DNA of 8,509 nt from Flavobacteria bacterium RIFCSPLOWO2_12_FULL_31_7 (GTDB taxonomy: Bacteria > Bacteroidota > Bacteroidia > Flavobacteriales > Flavobacteriaceae): assembly GCA_001800945.1 (NCBI GenBank), contig MGWJ01000028.1, positions 1 to 8,509 on the forward strand, given 5' to 3'. Shown here in pieces: positions 1 through 6,350 of this stretch (positions within the stretch are counted from its first letter, which is position 1; every line of letters starts with the position of its first letter). The position numbers and the translations under genes were made by a program. Under the pieces are notes generated by a model. That model made no database searches. It was not told where the DNA came from and saw only the letters and a program-made list of their open reading frames with translations.

Positions 1-1
1 C

Positions 2-193
2 ACAACTGAAATTAGCGTTCACATTAGTAATGATGATAAAAATTACAGCAATACGTTTCAAATTGATTTAAAATTAATCAAAAACAACAAATTGGAATTC
101 AATATCTCTATCCAACCTGAAGAATTTCAAAACTATATGATTATGGGCGGTTTAGGCATCATAAATCACAATTCAAAAAAAAACAATTCATAA
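2..193 (+). CDS. C-terminal end of an unidentified protein (truncated by window edge)
   Basis: An open frame enters from the left edge and ends at TAA 191-193, giving the last 63 residues of a protein. The visible part is polar and rich in Asn, Lys and Ile. It contains alternating segments such as FQIDLKLIKNNKLEFNISI that suggest beta strands, then a short hydrophobic patch (MIMGGLGII) and a basic/Asn tail. I do not recognise the family, and too little is present to assign a function. The next gene starts 16 bp after the stop on the same strand, with no hairpin between, so the two are probably co-transcribed. The only support is that the frame is open to the edge and the spacing is operon-like. 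Confidence 0.6.
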   Translation, partial: TTEISVHISNDDKNYSNTFQIDLKLIKNNKLEFNISIQPEEFQNYMIMGGLGIINHNSKKNNS

Positions 194-209
194 TTTAAAA
201 AAAAATCTA

Positions 210-2036
210 ATGAAGAAACTAATTTTAACCATCACAATATTGGTCACAGCCATCTCATTTGCTCAAAAACCAATATTTACATCCGCCAAAACAAAAGCCG
301 CAACCGTTTATTTTTCTGGCGCCGAATTATCTCAAACCACTTCAGTTAATTTACCTACTGGAACGAGCGAAATTGTAATTAAAAATGTAGCCGATTATTT
401 AAACGAAAGTACAGTTCAAATTGGAGCGCCAAATAGTTTAACGGTTTTATCAGTTCAGTTTACACAGAATTATATTTCCGAATATGAAATTGATGAAAGT
501 AATCCTGCTATTAAACGCGTTCGTGATAGCATTACCTTCGTACAAAAAGAAATTAAAAAAATTCAGATTGATAAATATTCGCATCAGCAAACCATTGAAA
601 TGTTAGATCAAAACAAAGCAGTTGGTGGTGCCAACACAGGTTTAAGTGTTAGTGAATTAATGAAATTAGTAGAATACTACAAAGCCAAAAGAACCGAATT
701 AGACAATGCCATTGTAACTTTAGAAGAAAAGGAAACCAAATGGAATAAAACACTGACCGATTTAAACAACAAATTGGTAATCAACACCCAAAAAGAAGAT
801 AAATCGTCTAAAGGAAAACTGATTTTACAAGTGATGAATGAAGTGGCAGGAAATGTAAATTTAGATGTGACGTATATTACAAATTCCGCTTCTTGGCAAC
901 CTTTTTATGATTTACGTGCTGAAAATATCAACTCGCCTATCAACTTAATGTATAAAGCGAAAGTAATGCAAAGCACTGGAATTGATTGGAAAAAAGTCAA
1001 ACTAACACTTTCAAGTGGTAATCCAAATCAAAATAATGTGGCGCCCTTATTACAAGCTTGGTTCTTGAGATATGGTTATCCAGCGAATTATGGATATAAG
1101 AATTATGATACACAATCTAATGCAATCCAATCTTTATCAGGAAAAGTAGCTGGATTACAAATAAATGATTCAGCAAATTATGATAAAGAAACAAAAATCT
1201 TTTTAAGAGGAAATAGAAGCATTACAGGAGAAAATAATGCCTTAGTTGTAATAGATAATGTGATTTCAAACTCTAGTGTTTTAGCTCAACTACCTCCAGA
1301 AGTAATTAAAAGTGTAAATGTATTAAAAGGAGCTCAAGGCTCAGCTTTATATGGCACACAGGGTGTAAATGGAGTTATTATGGTAACTACAAAAAACATG
1401 GATGATTATACTACAATTGAAGAACAAGAACTTAACGTTTCTTTCGATATTGATATTCCTTACGATATTTTATCGAACGGAAAAGCGCATAGTGTAGCAC
1501 TAAAAGATTTAAAATTGCCAGCAACATACAAATATTACGCAGTTCCAAAAGTAGAAAAAGAAGCGTTTTTATTAGCCGAATTAAACGATTATTCTAAATA
1601 CAATTTATTACCTGGTGAAGCCAATATTATTTTTGAAGGCATGTATGTTGGAAAAACGATGATTAATCCCAATCAAACACAAGACACGTTGAATTTAAGC
1701 ATGGGAAGAGATAAAAAAATCTCAATTAAACGTGAAAAAGTGGTGGATAAATCTGGTACGAAGTTTTTATCTTCCTACAAAGAACAAACATTTACGCATG
1801 ATATTATAGTTCGAAACAACAAAAAAGAGGAAATCAATATGTTGTTAAAAGACCAATATCCTTTAAGCACGGATAAAGAAATGACGGTAGAACTTTTAGA
1901 TAAAGATGGTGCAAAAGCTAATGAAGAAACAGGTGTGATGACTTGGGAAATCAAACTAAAACCTAATGAAACTAAGAAATACAGAATCAGTTACAAAATC
2001 AAATATCCGAAAGATAAAGTGATAGGAAATCTTTAG
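210..2036 (+). CDS. Secreted DUF4140/DUF4139 (MuiA-like) protein with an embedded TonB-receptor plug segment
   Basis: This 608-residue protein begins with a signal peptide (MKKLILTITILVTAISFA, probable cleavage before Q19), so it should be exported. Residues about 28-100 match the DUF4140 N-terminal domain (AATVYFSGAELSQ). Residues about 98-195 are Lys/Glu-rich and likely coiled coil. Residues about 200-280 and 400-605 form the DUF4139 domain typical of 'mucoidy inhibitor MuiA' proteins in Bacteroidetes (ITNSASWQPFYDLRAENI, LLPGEANIIFEGMYVGKT, SMGRDKKISIKR, ISYKIKYPKDK). Where this family normally has a short variable linker, residues about 303-397 instead resemble the plug of SusC/TonB receptors (LSGKVAGLQI, IFLRGNRSITG, VIDN, VNVLKGAQGSALYGTQGVNG, VTTKN). 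There is no following beta-barrel. The function of the family is not established; the MuiA name comes from a mucoidy phenotype. The start is ATG behind an A-run, the usual form here. Confidence 0.88.
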   Translation: MKKLILTITILVTAISFAQKPIFTSAKTKAATVYFSGAELSQTTSVNLPTGTSEIVIKNVADYLNESTVQIGAPNSLTVLSVQFTQNYISEYEIDESNPAIKRVRDSITFVQKEIKKIQIDKYSHQQTIEMLDQNKAVGGANTGLSVSELMKLVEYYKAKRTELDNAIVTLEEKETKWNKTLTDLNNKLVINTQKEDKSSKGKLILQVMNEVAGNVNLDVTYITNSASWQPFYDLRAENINSPINLMYKAKVMQSTGIDWKKVKLTLSSGNPNQNNVAPLLQAWFLRYGYPANYGYKNYDTQSNAIQSLSGKVAGLQINDSANYDKETKIFLRGNRSITGENNALVVIDNVISNSSVLAQLPPEVIKSVNVLKGAQGSALYGTQGVNGVIMVTTKNMDDYTTIEEQELNVSFDIDIPYDILSNGKAHSVALKDLKLPATYKYYAVPKVEKEAFLLAELNDYSKYNLLPGEANIIFEGMYVGKTMINPNQTQDTLNLSMGRDKKISIKREKVVDKSGTKFLSSYKEQTFTHDIIVRNNKKEEINMLLKDQYPLSTDKEMTVELLDKDGAKANEETGVMTWEIKLKPNETKKYRISYKIKYPKDKVIGNL

Positions 2037-2065
2037 TTAAGTTAATTGTTAAGCATGTTTCTACT

Positions 2066-2100
2066 AACCCAATAAGTTTTACTACTTGTTGGGTTTTTTT
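2066..2100 (+). terminator. Rho-independent terminator after the DUF4139 gene
   Basis: Twelve-base arms AACCCAATAAGT (2066-2077) and ACTTGTTGGGTT (2084-2095) pair with one G-T wobble around a six-base loop. The T-run 2094-2100 follows directly. The hairpin begins 29 bp after the stop codon of the DUF4139 gene and should end its transcript. Confidence 0.85.
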
Positions 2101-2102
2101 AT

Positions 2103-2110
2103 TACTTTTG
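2103..2110 (+). promoter_or_regulatory. Bacteroidetes-type -7 box for the cupin gene
   Basis: TACTTTTG matches the Bacteroidetes -7 consensus TAnnTTTG exactly. It ends 15 bp before the ATG at 2126, leaving a very short leader. A possible TTG (2086-2088) lies closer than the usual -33 spacing, so the upstream element is unconvincing. The box begins two bases after the terminator T-run of the upstream gene. Confidence 0.55.
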
Positions 2111-2125
2111 AAAGAAATTCCACTC

Positions 2126-2509
2126 ATGAACGAACCTTTTATCATTCCAACCATCACCACCAACGAAAACGGAATTTCTATTTTTTCCGAAGTAGATTTT
2201 TCTGTGCATCAACGTGGCGGTTTATTTTTAACGGAACAAATTGGTTCGAAAAATTTCAGAATTAGAAAAAGTGATCTAGGCTATGCAACCGATTTTCATT
2301 TAGCTGGCGATGCGACTTTCATTATCATTCAAAAAGGAAGTTTAAAAATAGAACTACAAAACGGTGATTTTAAAATTTTTAATCCTGGCGATTGCTTTAT
2401 TGCCAAAGACAATTTACCAGAAAACGTAGATTTTGATAGTGAAATTCACGGACATAAAGCAAGTGTTGTTAGCAACGAATCGCTTCAAGCTATTCATATA
2501 AAATTGTAA
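2126..2509 (+). CDS. Small cupin-like protein, function unknown
   Basis: This 127-residue protein has the beta-strand and turn pattern of a single-domain cupin. The first half of the fold is DFHLAGDATFIIIQKGSLKI, then a turn with LQNGDFKIFNPGDCFIAKD, and a late HGHK. The classical cupin metal ligands are incomplete: H58 and the H108/H110 pair are visible, but the HxH and Glu of motif 1 are not. Metal binding is therefore doubtful and a non-enzymatic sensing or ligand-binding role is possible. The frame could be opened six codons earlier at a TTG (2108), but that TTG lies inside the -7 promoter box, so ATG 2126 is the start. The gene stands alone between a terminator and a convergent aldo/keto reductase. 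No substrate can be named from sequence. Confidence 0.7.
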   Translation: MNEPFIIPTITTNENGISIFSEVDFSVHQRGGLFLTEQIGSKNFRIRKSDLGYATDFHLAGDATFIIIQKGSLKIELQNGDFKIFNPGDCFIAKDNLPENVDFDSEIHGHKASVVSNESLQAIHIKL

Positions 2510-2557
2510 ATAATTAACCCTTCGAGGGTTTTGAACCCTCGAAGGGTTAATTATTTA
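2507..2557. terminator. Perfect stop-to-stop inverted repeat, probable bidirectional terminator
   Basis: Two perfect 24-base arms (2507-2530 and 2534-2557) flank a three-base loop TTG. The repeat begins with the TAA of the plus-strand cupin gene and ends with the TAA (written TTA on plus) of the minus-strand aldo/keto reductase gene. Each arm contains its own small hairpin: AACCCT-TCG-AGGGTT and AACCCT-CGA-AGGGTT. There is no long T-run outside the stem, but the base of the stem is A/T only. Termination of both convergent transcripts is the natural reading. Confidence 0.75.
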
Positions 2558-3592
2558 TGGCGCAGGATTAGGAATCATTTCCTGAATTGTATTGATTTCT
2601 TCTAAAACCGAATCCGTTAGCATCACATCAAACGCGTTGATGTTTTCTTCTAATTGATCAATGGTTGTGGCGCCAATTATGGTAGAAGAAACAAATTCTT
2701 GATGATTGACAAAAGCGATGGCCATTTCAGTCAAAGTTAAACCTAAACTTTGTGCTAAATCTTGGTATAATTTTGTCGCTTTATAACAATTTTCATTGGT
2801 GTAGCGTACAAAATTCGGGAACAATTTCATGCGAGAATTTTCTGGAGTACCGTTTAGATATTTTCCAGATAAAAACCCGAAACCTAATGGTGAATAGGCT
2901 AATAAACCTACATTTTCACGCATTCCAATTTCTGACAAACCGACTTCATACAATCTATTTAATAACGAAAATGGATTTTGGATTGTAGCAATTCTTGGTA
3001 AATTGTGTTTCTCACTTTCATTCAAAAACTTCATTACTCCCCACGGATTTTCGTTCGAAACCCCAATATGTTTTATTTTCCCTTCTTTGATTAAACCGTC
3101 AAAAATAGTTAAGACTTCGAAAATATTTTCTTGCCAATTCGTATCAATTTTTTCCAAACCACGTTTCTGAAACATGTTCATTACGCGTTCTGGCCAATGC
3201 GTTTGATACAAATCGATATAATCTGTTTGTAGGTTTTTCAGGCTTAATTCCAACGCTTCCGTGATACTTTTTTTAGAAAAATCAAGTGGCTGACGAATAT
3301 AACTCATTCCTCTGTTTGGTCCAGCAATTTTTGTAGCTACTACCAAATCGTCACGTTTGTGTTTATTTTTCGCTAACCAAGTTCCGATATAACGTTCGGT
3401 ACTTCCAAAAATATGTTCGTTACCGCCAATTGGATACATTTCTGCCGTATCAATAAAATTGATCCCGCGTTCTATAGCGTAATCTAATTGAAAATGCGCT
3501 TCAGCTTCGGTATTTTGATTCCCGAAGGTCATGGTTCCTAAACAAGCTTTACTTACTTTTAAATTGGTATTGGGTAGCGTTGTGAATTTCAT
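2555..3592 (-). CDS. tas: Tas-type NADP(H)-dependent aldo/keto reductase
   Basis: This 345-residue cytoplasmic oxidoreductase closely follows the E. coli Tas sequence that I remember, with nearly the same length (346). Shared stretches include LGTMTFGNQNTEAEAH, DTAEMYP, LQTDYIDLYQTHWP, IGVSNE, IQNPFSLLNR, GKYLNG and STIIGATTIDQLEENI, ending in PAP. The aldo/keto reductase catalytic tetrad is complete: D48, Y53, K88 and H132. The C-terminal stretch around 303-318 is the usual NADP(H)-binding part of the barrel. E. coli Tas can supply a missing step of tyrosine synthesis when overexpressed, but the natural substrate is unclear and is not shown here. An in-frame TTG lies four codons upstream at 3604; ATG 3592 gives the better match to the family N-terminus (MKFTTLPNTNLKVS). 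The gene is separate from its upstream minus-strand neighbour by about 75 bp. Confidence 0.9.
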   Translation of the reverse strand: MKFTTLPNTNLKVSKACLGTMTFGNQNTEAEAHFQLDYAIERGINFIDTAEMYPIGGNEHIFGSTERYIGTWLAKNKHKRDDLVVATKIAGPNRGMSYIRQPLDFSKKSITEALELSLKNLQTDYIDLYQTHWPERVMNMFQKRGLEKIDTNWQENIFEVLTIFDGLIKEGKIKHIGVSNENPWGVMKFLNESEKHNLPRIATIQNPFSLLNRLYEVGLSEIGMRENVGLLAYSPLGFGFLSGKYLNGTPENSRMKLFPNFVRYTNENCYKATKLYQDLAQSLGLTLTEMAIAFVNHQEFVSSTIIGATTIDQLEENINAFDVMLTDSVLEEINTIQEMIPNPAP

Positions 3593-3616
3593 TATGGTAA
3601 ACAATTTTTTGAATGG

Positions 3617-3632
3617 CGAAGTTACGAAGTTT
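3617..3632 (-). repeat. Tandem octamer nnACTTCG upstream of the aldo/keto reductase gene
   Basis: Read on the minus strand this is AAACTTCG followed directly by TAACTTCG. The second copy differs from the -7 consensus TAnnTTTG at one base and ends 24 bp before the ATG at 3592, so it may serve as that promoter. No TTG is found at the expected -33 distance. A perfect two-copy octamer with the same ACTTCG core occurs at 6157-6172. Confidence 0.45.
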
Positions 3633-3652
3633 AGTAAAAAGAAAAATTGAAG

Positions 3653-3675
3653 TGAGATAGATTTTATTTATCTCA
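3653..3675 (-). terminator. Weak candidate terminator after the DUF1569 gene
   Basis: TGAGATA (3653-3659) pairs with TATCTCA (3669-3675), and the stem overlaps the stop codon of the minus-strand DUF1569 gene. On the minus strand a T-rich stretch follows only after about six bases (CTTCAATTTTTC). Termination would be weak at best, so read-through into the aldo/keto reductase gene is possible. Confidence 0.35.
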
Positions 3676-4123
3676 AAATATCTTCAATAATTTTCAGGTG
3701 ATGTTTGGTGTGAATCACTAAAAATTTTTCTGTTTGTTTGACATTCAAATCATTTAAAAAAGGATGTTTAAAAAAACTTTTTTTAGGTAAAGTTGCCAAT
3801 TTTGAAATCTTACTTTTAGCGAATTCCATTTTAGTTTTCAAATCTTCTAATGTAGCAACATCAATTGGAGTCACCACTTTTGGCGCTCTAATTTTTCCTC
3901 TAGGAATTTTACCAGTTGTAAAAACAATAAATCTATTGAAATTAAATTTTGATTGAAATTCAGCTGGATTTGAAATTTCAAGTTGAGAAATTACACCGTT
4001 AATCACTAACAAACAATGATCAATTTGCCAACCGATAGTACTGTTAGAAACTCTCGGATTGATTTTTTCAAAATTAGAAATGTGGTTTTCTAATTGAAGA
4101 AGTATCTTTTGAAGTGGTTTCAT
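3668..4123 (-). CDS. DUF1569 protein of the DinB-like four-helix superfamily
   Basis: This 151-residue protein has no signal peptide and is predicted cytoplasmic. The segment GKIPRGKIRAPKVV (71-84) and the end NVKQTEKFLVIHTKHHLKII (127-146) are what I recall of DUF1569 proteins, which belong to the DinB/YfiT four-helix metal-binding superfamily. H36 in IDHCL together with H138 and H142 fits the three-histidine metal site of that fold; H141 and H120 are nearby. DinB-like proteins include thiol-dependent transferases, but no substrate is known for this branch and none can be inferred from the neighbours. The upstream OmpA gene stops 67 bp away with a terminator between them, and I see no clear promoter for this gene. 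Confidence 0.78.
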   Translation of the reverse strand: MKPLQKILLQLENHISNFEKINPRVSNSTIGWQIDHCLLVINGVISQLEISNPAEFQSKFNFNRFIVFTTGKIPRGKIRAPKVVTPIDVATLEDLKTKMEFAKSKISKLATLPKKSFFKHPFLNDLNVKQTEKFLVIHTKHHLKIIEDILR

Positions 4124-4136
4124 AATTTATTGATTT

Positions 4137-4170
4137 AAAAAAACCTAACAACTCGAAAATTGTTAGGTTT
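4137..4170 (-). terminator. Rho-independent terminator after the OmpA-family gene
   Basis: On the minus strand AAACCTAACAA (4170-4160) and TTGTTAGGTTT (4151-4141) form a perfect 11-bp stem around an eight-base loop, continuing into a run of seven T. It starts 20 bp after the OmpA-family stop codon. The T-run ends only 13 bp before the ATG of the next minus-strand gene at 4123. Confidence 0.85.
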
Positions 4171-4190
4171 AAATTATGCTAATTTGAAAA

Positions 4191-5156
4191 TTACATTTCG
4201 TTTAACAATTTAGACAATTCGTCTAATTTTGGTGTTAAAATAATTTCAATTCTACGGTTTTTTGCTTTTCCTTCTGCTGTATCATTGCTTAATAATGGTG
4301 CAAATTCACTTCTTCCTGCTGCCGTTAAGTTGGCTTTGTTAACTTTTGGATTAGCCGTTAAAATGTTTACAATTGAAGTCGCACGTTTGGTAGATAAATC
4401 CCAGTTGCTTTCAATTCCACCCGCTAAAGTTCCTGTGATTTTATCGTTATCGGTATGACCTTCAATTAAAACAGATAAATCTGGATTGTCACCTAAAACT
4501 TTACCTACTAAATCAACTGCTTTTTTACCTTCACTTCCAACCAAATAACTTCCTGATTCGAAAAGTAATTTATTTTCCATAGAAACGTAAACTTTTCCGT
4601 CTTTTTCCGTTACAGTTAATCCTTTTCCTTCAAACGCTTTTAACGATTTAGATAGCGTTTCTTTTAATTTCTTCATAGCTGCTTCTTTGTCAGCCATAAT
4701 TTTTTCTAATTCAGCTAAACGCGTAGACGATTTTAACAAATCAGCTTTTAATTTGTTTAATTTGTCTTGTTCCGCAGCCATAGCTTTTTGTTTCGCTTCT
4801 AGCTCTGCTAATAACTCACGGTTTTTCTTAATATTCGCATCTAAAGCTTCATTACTATCTTTCTCAAGCGCTGCATATGACGATTTTAAATTATCTAAAC
4901 TCTTTTTAGTTGCGGCATAATCAGCAGCCAATTTATCGCGTTCCGCTTTTAGTTTTTCTGCTTCCGATTTGTATTTATCCAAATCTGCTTGCAAGGTTGA
5001 ATTACTGGCTTTTAAACCATCATTTTCATCAGCTAAAGTGTTGCGTTCTTTTTTAAGTTCGGCAAACTTATTTTCTAAATCTTGATAGATTTTTTTAGAA
5101 ACACATGAAGTACTCATGGTTAATACCAATACGGCTAGGGCTACTCTTCTTATCAT
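4191..5156 (-). CDS. OmpA-family lipoprotein with long coiled coil
   Basis: This 321-residue protein starts with a lipoprotein signal (MIRRVALAVLVLTMSTSC); C18 is the likely lipidated cysteine, so the protein should be anchored in the outer membrane. Residues about 22-175 are a long Lys/Glu/Ala/Leu coiled coil. Residues about 190-310 are an OmpA C-terminal peptidoglycan-binding domain, with IEGHTDN (D236), NWDLSTKRATSIVNIL (R258), AAGRSEFAP and NRRIEIIL. By comparison with A. baumannii OmpA, D236 and R258 are the residues expected to contact the diaminopimelate of peptidoglycan. The likely role is tethering the outer membrane to the wall with the coiled coil as spacer. It is the second of four minus-strand genes, 173 bp after the exonuclease gene, and has its own terminator. 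Its promoter is not obvious: the A/T-rich leader shows only imperfect -7 matches such as TTATTTCG. Confidence 0.88.
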   Translation of the reverse strand: MIRRVALAVLVLTMSTSCVSKKIYQDLENKFAELKKERNTLADENDGLKASNSTLQADLDKYKSEAEKLKAERDKLAADYAATKKSLDNLKSSYAALEKDSNEALDANIKKNRELLAELEAKQKAMAAEQDKLNKLKADLLKSSTRLAELEKIMADKEAAMKKLKETLSKSLKAFEGKGLTVTEKDGKVYVSMENKLLFESGSYLVGSEGKKAVDLVGKVLGDNPDLSVLIEGHTDNDKITGTLAGGIESNWDLSTKRATSIVNILTANPKVNKANLTAAGRSEFAPLLSNDTAEGKAKNRRIEIILTPKLDELSKLLNEM

Positions 5157-5298
5157 GTTATAAAAATTTGATTCCGTTAGAATCTGTTATAATTGGTTCT
5201 TTTTTATTTAATTGTTTATTTTTTGTTGATTCTATGCCGAAATAAAGTTTATTTAAAACATAGACGTATATTATTTGCTTTTGGTTGTATAATTTATT

Positions 5299-5326
5299 TG
5301 CTCTTTTTACTTTCTACTTGGTTCTT
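5299..5326 (-). repeat. Heptad repeat array after the exonuclease III stop codon
   Basis: Read on the minus strand, four contiguous seven-base units follow the stop codon at 5330-5332: AAGAACC, AAGTAGA, AAGTAAA and AAGAGCA, then a degenerate AATAAAT. The units share AAG at positions 1-3 and are purine-rich on the coding strand. No hairpin is visible. A longer array of the same type lies at 8213-8268. The rest of the interval 5157-5298 is A/T-rich non-coding sequence with no other element that I can identify. Confidence 0.7.
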
Positions 5327-5329
5327 AAA

Positions 5330-6091
5330 TTACTCAATTTCCACCAAAATCGGACAATGGTCTGAATGTTTCGCTTCTGGTAAAATTAAAGCTCTTTTGA
5401 TATTATCAATCAACTGTTCTGTAACTAAACAATAATCAATTCTCCATCCTTTATTGTTATTTCTAGCATTAGCTCTATAACTCCACCAAGTATAATGGTG
5501 AGGTTCTTTGTTTAAATGACGGAAAGAATCAATCATGCCCGTTTTCATAAATCCATCTAACCAAGCACGTTCTTCGGGTAAAAATCCAGACGTTTTTTCA
5601 TTTTGTTTTGGATTATGAATGTCAATAGCTTCATGACAAATATTATAATCGCCACAAATTACCAAATGCGGAATTTCTTTTCGTAAATTCACAATATAAT
5701 TCTGAATATCATCCATATACTGAAATTTATACCCTAGTCTGTCGTTATTGGTACCTGATGGCAAATACATACTCATTACCGACAAATTATCATAATCCAC
5801 ACGTAAATTTCTACCTTCAAAATCCATAGACTCTAATCCAGTTCCGAAAACTACATGATTAGGTTTTGTTTTGCATAAAACAGCCACACCACTATATCCT
5901 TTTTTCTGAGCTGAGAAATAATATTGATACGGATAACCCGCTGCTGTAATTTCTTCTGTAGGAATTTGATCCTCAGTTGCTTTAATCTCTTGTAAACAAA
6001 TTACATCTGGGTTAGCACTTTGTAACCATTCAATAAATCCTTTATTTATTGCGGCTCTAATACCATTTACGTTATAGGAAATAATCTTCAT
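5330..6091 (-). CDS. xth: Exodeoxyribonuclease III (AP endonuclease family)
   Basis: This 253-residue cytoplasmic enzyme of the exonuclease III/AP endonuclease family cuts DNA at abasic sites and removes 3'-blocked ends during base-excision repair. All expected active-site residues are visible: N7 (YNVNG), E35 (CLQEIK, metal ligand), Y109 (MYLPSG), D148 and N150 (ICGDYN), D219 (WRIDY), and D244-H245 (KHSDHCP). The length is close to E. coli ExoIII (268). An in-frame GTG exists four codons upstream (6103), but ATG 6091 starts directly at the conserved MKIISYNVNG. The gene is divergent from the OlsF-like acyltransferase across 259 bp. The nearest -7-like sequence on its strand, TTAATTTG at 6110-6103, has one mismatch and no -33 partner. 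No terminator follows; a heptad repeat array does. Confidence 0.95.
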   Translation of the reverse strand: MKIISYNVNGIRAAINKGFIEWLQSANPDVICLQEIKATEDQIPTEEITAAGYPYQYYFSAQKKGYSGVAVLCKTKPNHVVFGTGLESMDFEGRNLRVDYDNLSVMSMYLPSGTNNDRLGYKFQYMDDIQNYIVNLRKEIPHLVICGDYNICHEAIDIHNPKQNEKTSGFLPEERAWLDGFMKTGMIDSFRHLNKEPHHYTWWSYRANARNNNKGWRIDYCLVTEQLIDNIKRALILPEAKHSDHCPILVEIE

Positions 6092-6156
6092 TATATAATT
6101 CACAAATTAAAACTATAGGAAACTTTTAATCACACAGCCACATAAATTTATATGTT

Positions 6157-6172
6157 CGAAGTGCCGAAGTGC
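6157..6172. repeat. Perfect tandem octamer CGAAGTGC x2
   Basis: CGAAGTGC occurs twice back to back in an otherwise A/T-rich intergenic region. On the minus strand it reads GCACTTCG twice, 65 bp upstream of the exonuclease III ATG. It shares the ACTTCG core with the tandem octamer at 3617-3632. It could be an operator-like site or a member of a short repeat family; nothing in the window decides. Confidence 0.5.
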
Positions 6173-6319
6173 TTAAAAATCTAATTCTCAAAAATAGAAA
6201 AAGTTTTCAATAAAATAGCTTATCCAACAAGTATTTTATAAATATTTTAGCAAACCCTACTTATTTTTAAATTGTTAGCAATTGTGTGTTTTTGATGGCA
6301 CAAATTTCAATAGAATTGT

Positions 6320-6327
6320 TATCTTTG
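6320..6327 (+). promoter_or_regulatory. Bacteroidetes-type -7 box for the OlsF-like gene
   Basis: TATCTTTG matches TAnnTTTG exactly and ends 23 bp before the ATG at 6351. A TTTG at 6291-6294 is a possible -33 element, but its 25-base spacing is slightly longer than usual. The leader CTTGCTCAAAACAGAAATAG has no Shine-Dalgarno sequence. Confidence 0.65.
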
Positions 6328-6350
6328 TTACTTGCTCAAAACAGAAATAG

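Noticed and set aside
2108..2125. TTG start extending the cupin gene by six residues
   Set aside because: The TTG is part of the exact -7 box TACTTTTG, so it lies upstream of the expected transcript start.
2752..2988. Plus-strand 78-codon open frame
   Set aside because: It lies wholly antisense to the well-conserved aldo/keto reductase and its protein resembles nothing.
3738..3956. Plus-strand 72-codon open frame
   Set aside because: Antisense to the DUF1569 gene, with no promoter box and no family resemblance.
4687..4920. Plus-strand 77-codon open frame rich in Ser, Ala and Phe
   Set aside because: It is the reverse reading of the Lys/Glu/Ala coiled coil of the OmpA-family gene, which naturally yields such an open frame.
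5193..5435. Plus-strand 80-codon open frame with a hydrophobic start that looks like a membrane segment
   Set aside because: It starts on a non-ATG codon, spans the heptad repeats and overlaps the conserved 3' end of exonuclease III. The hydrophobicity comes from T-rich DNA.
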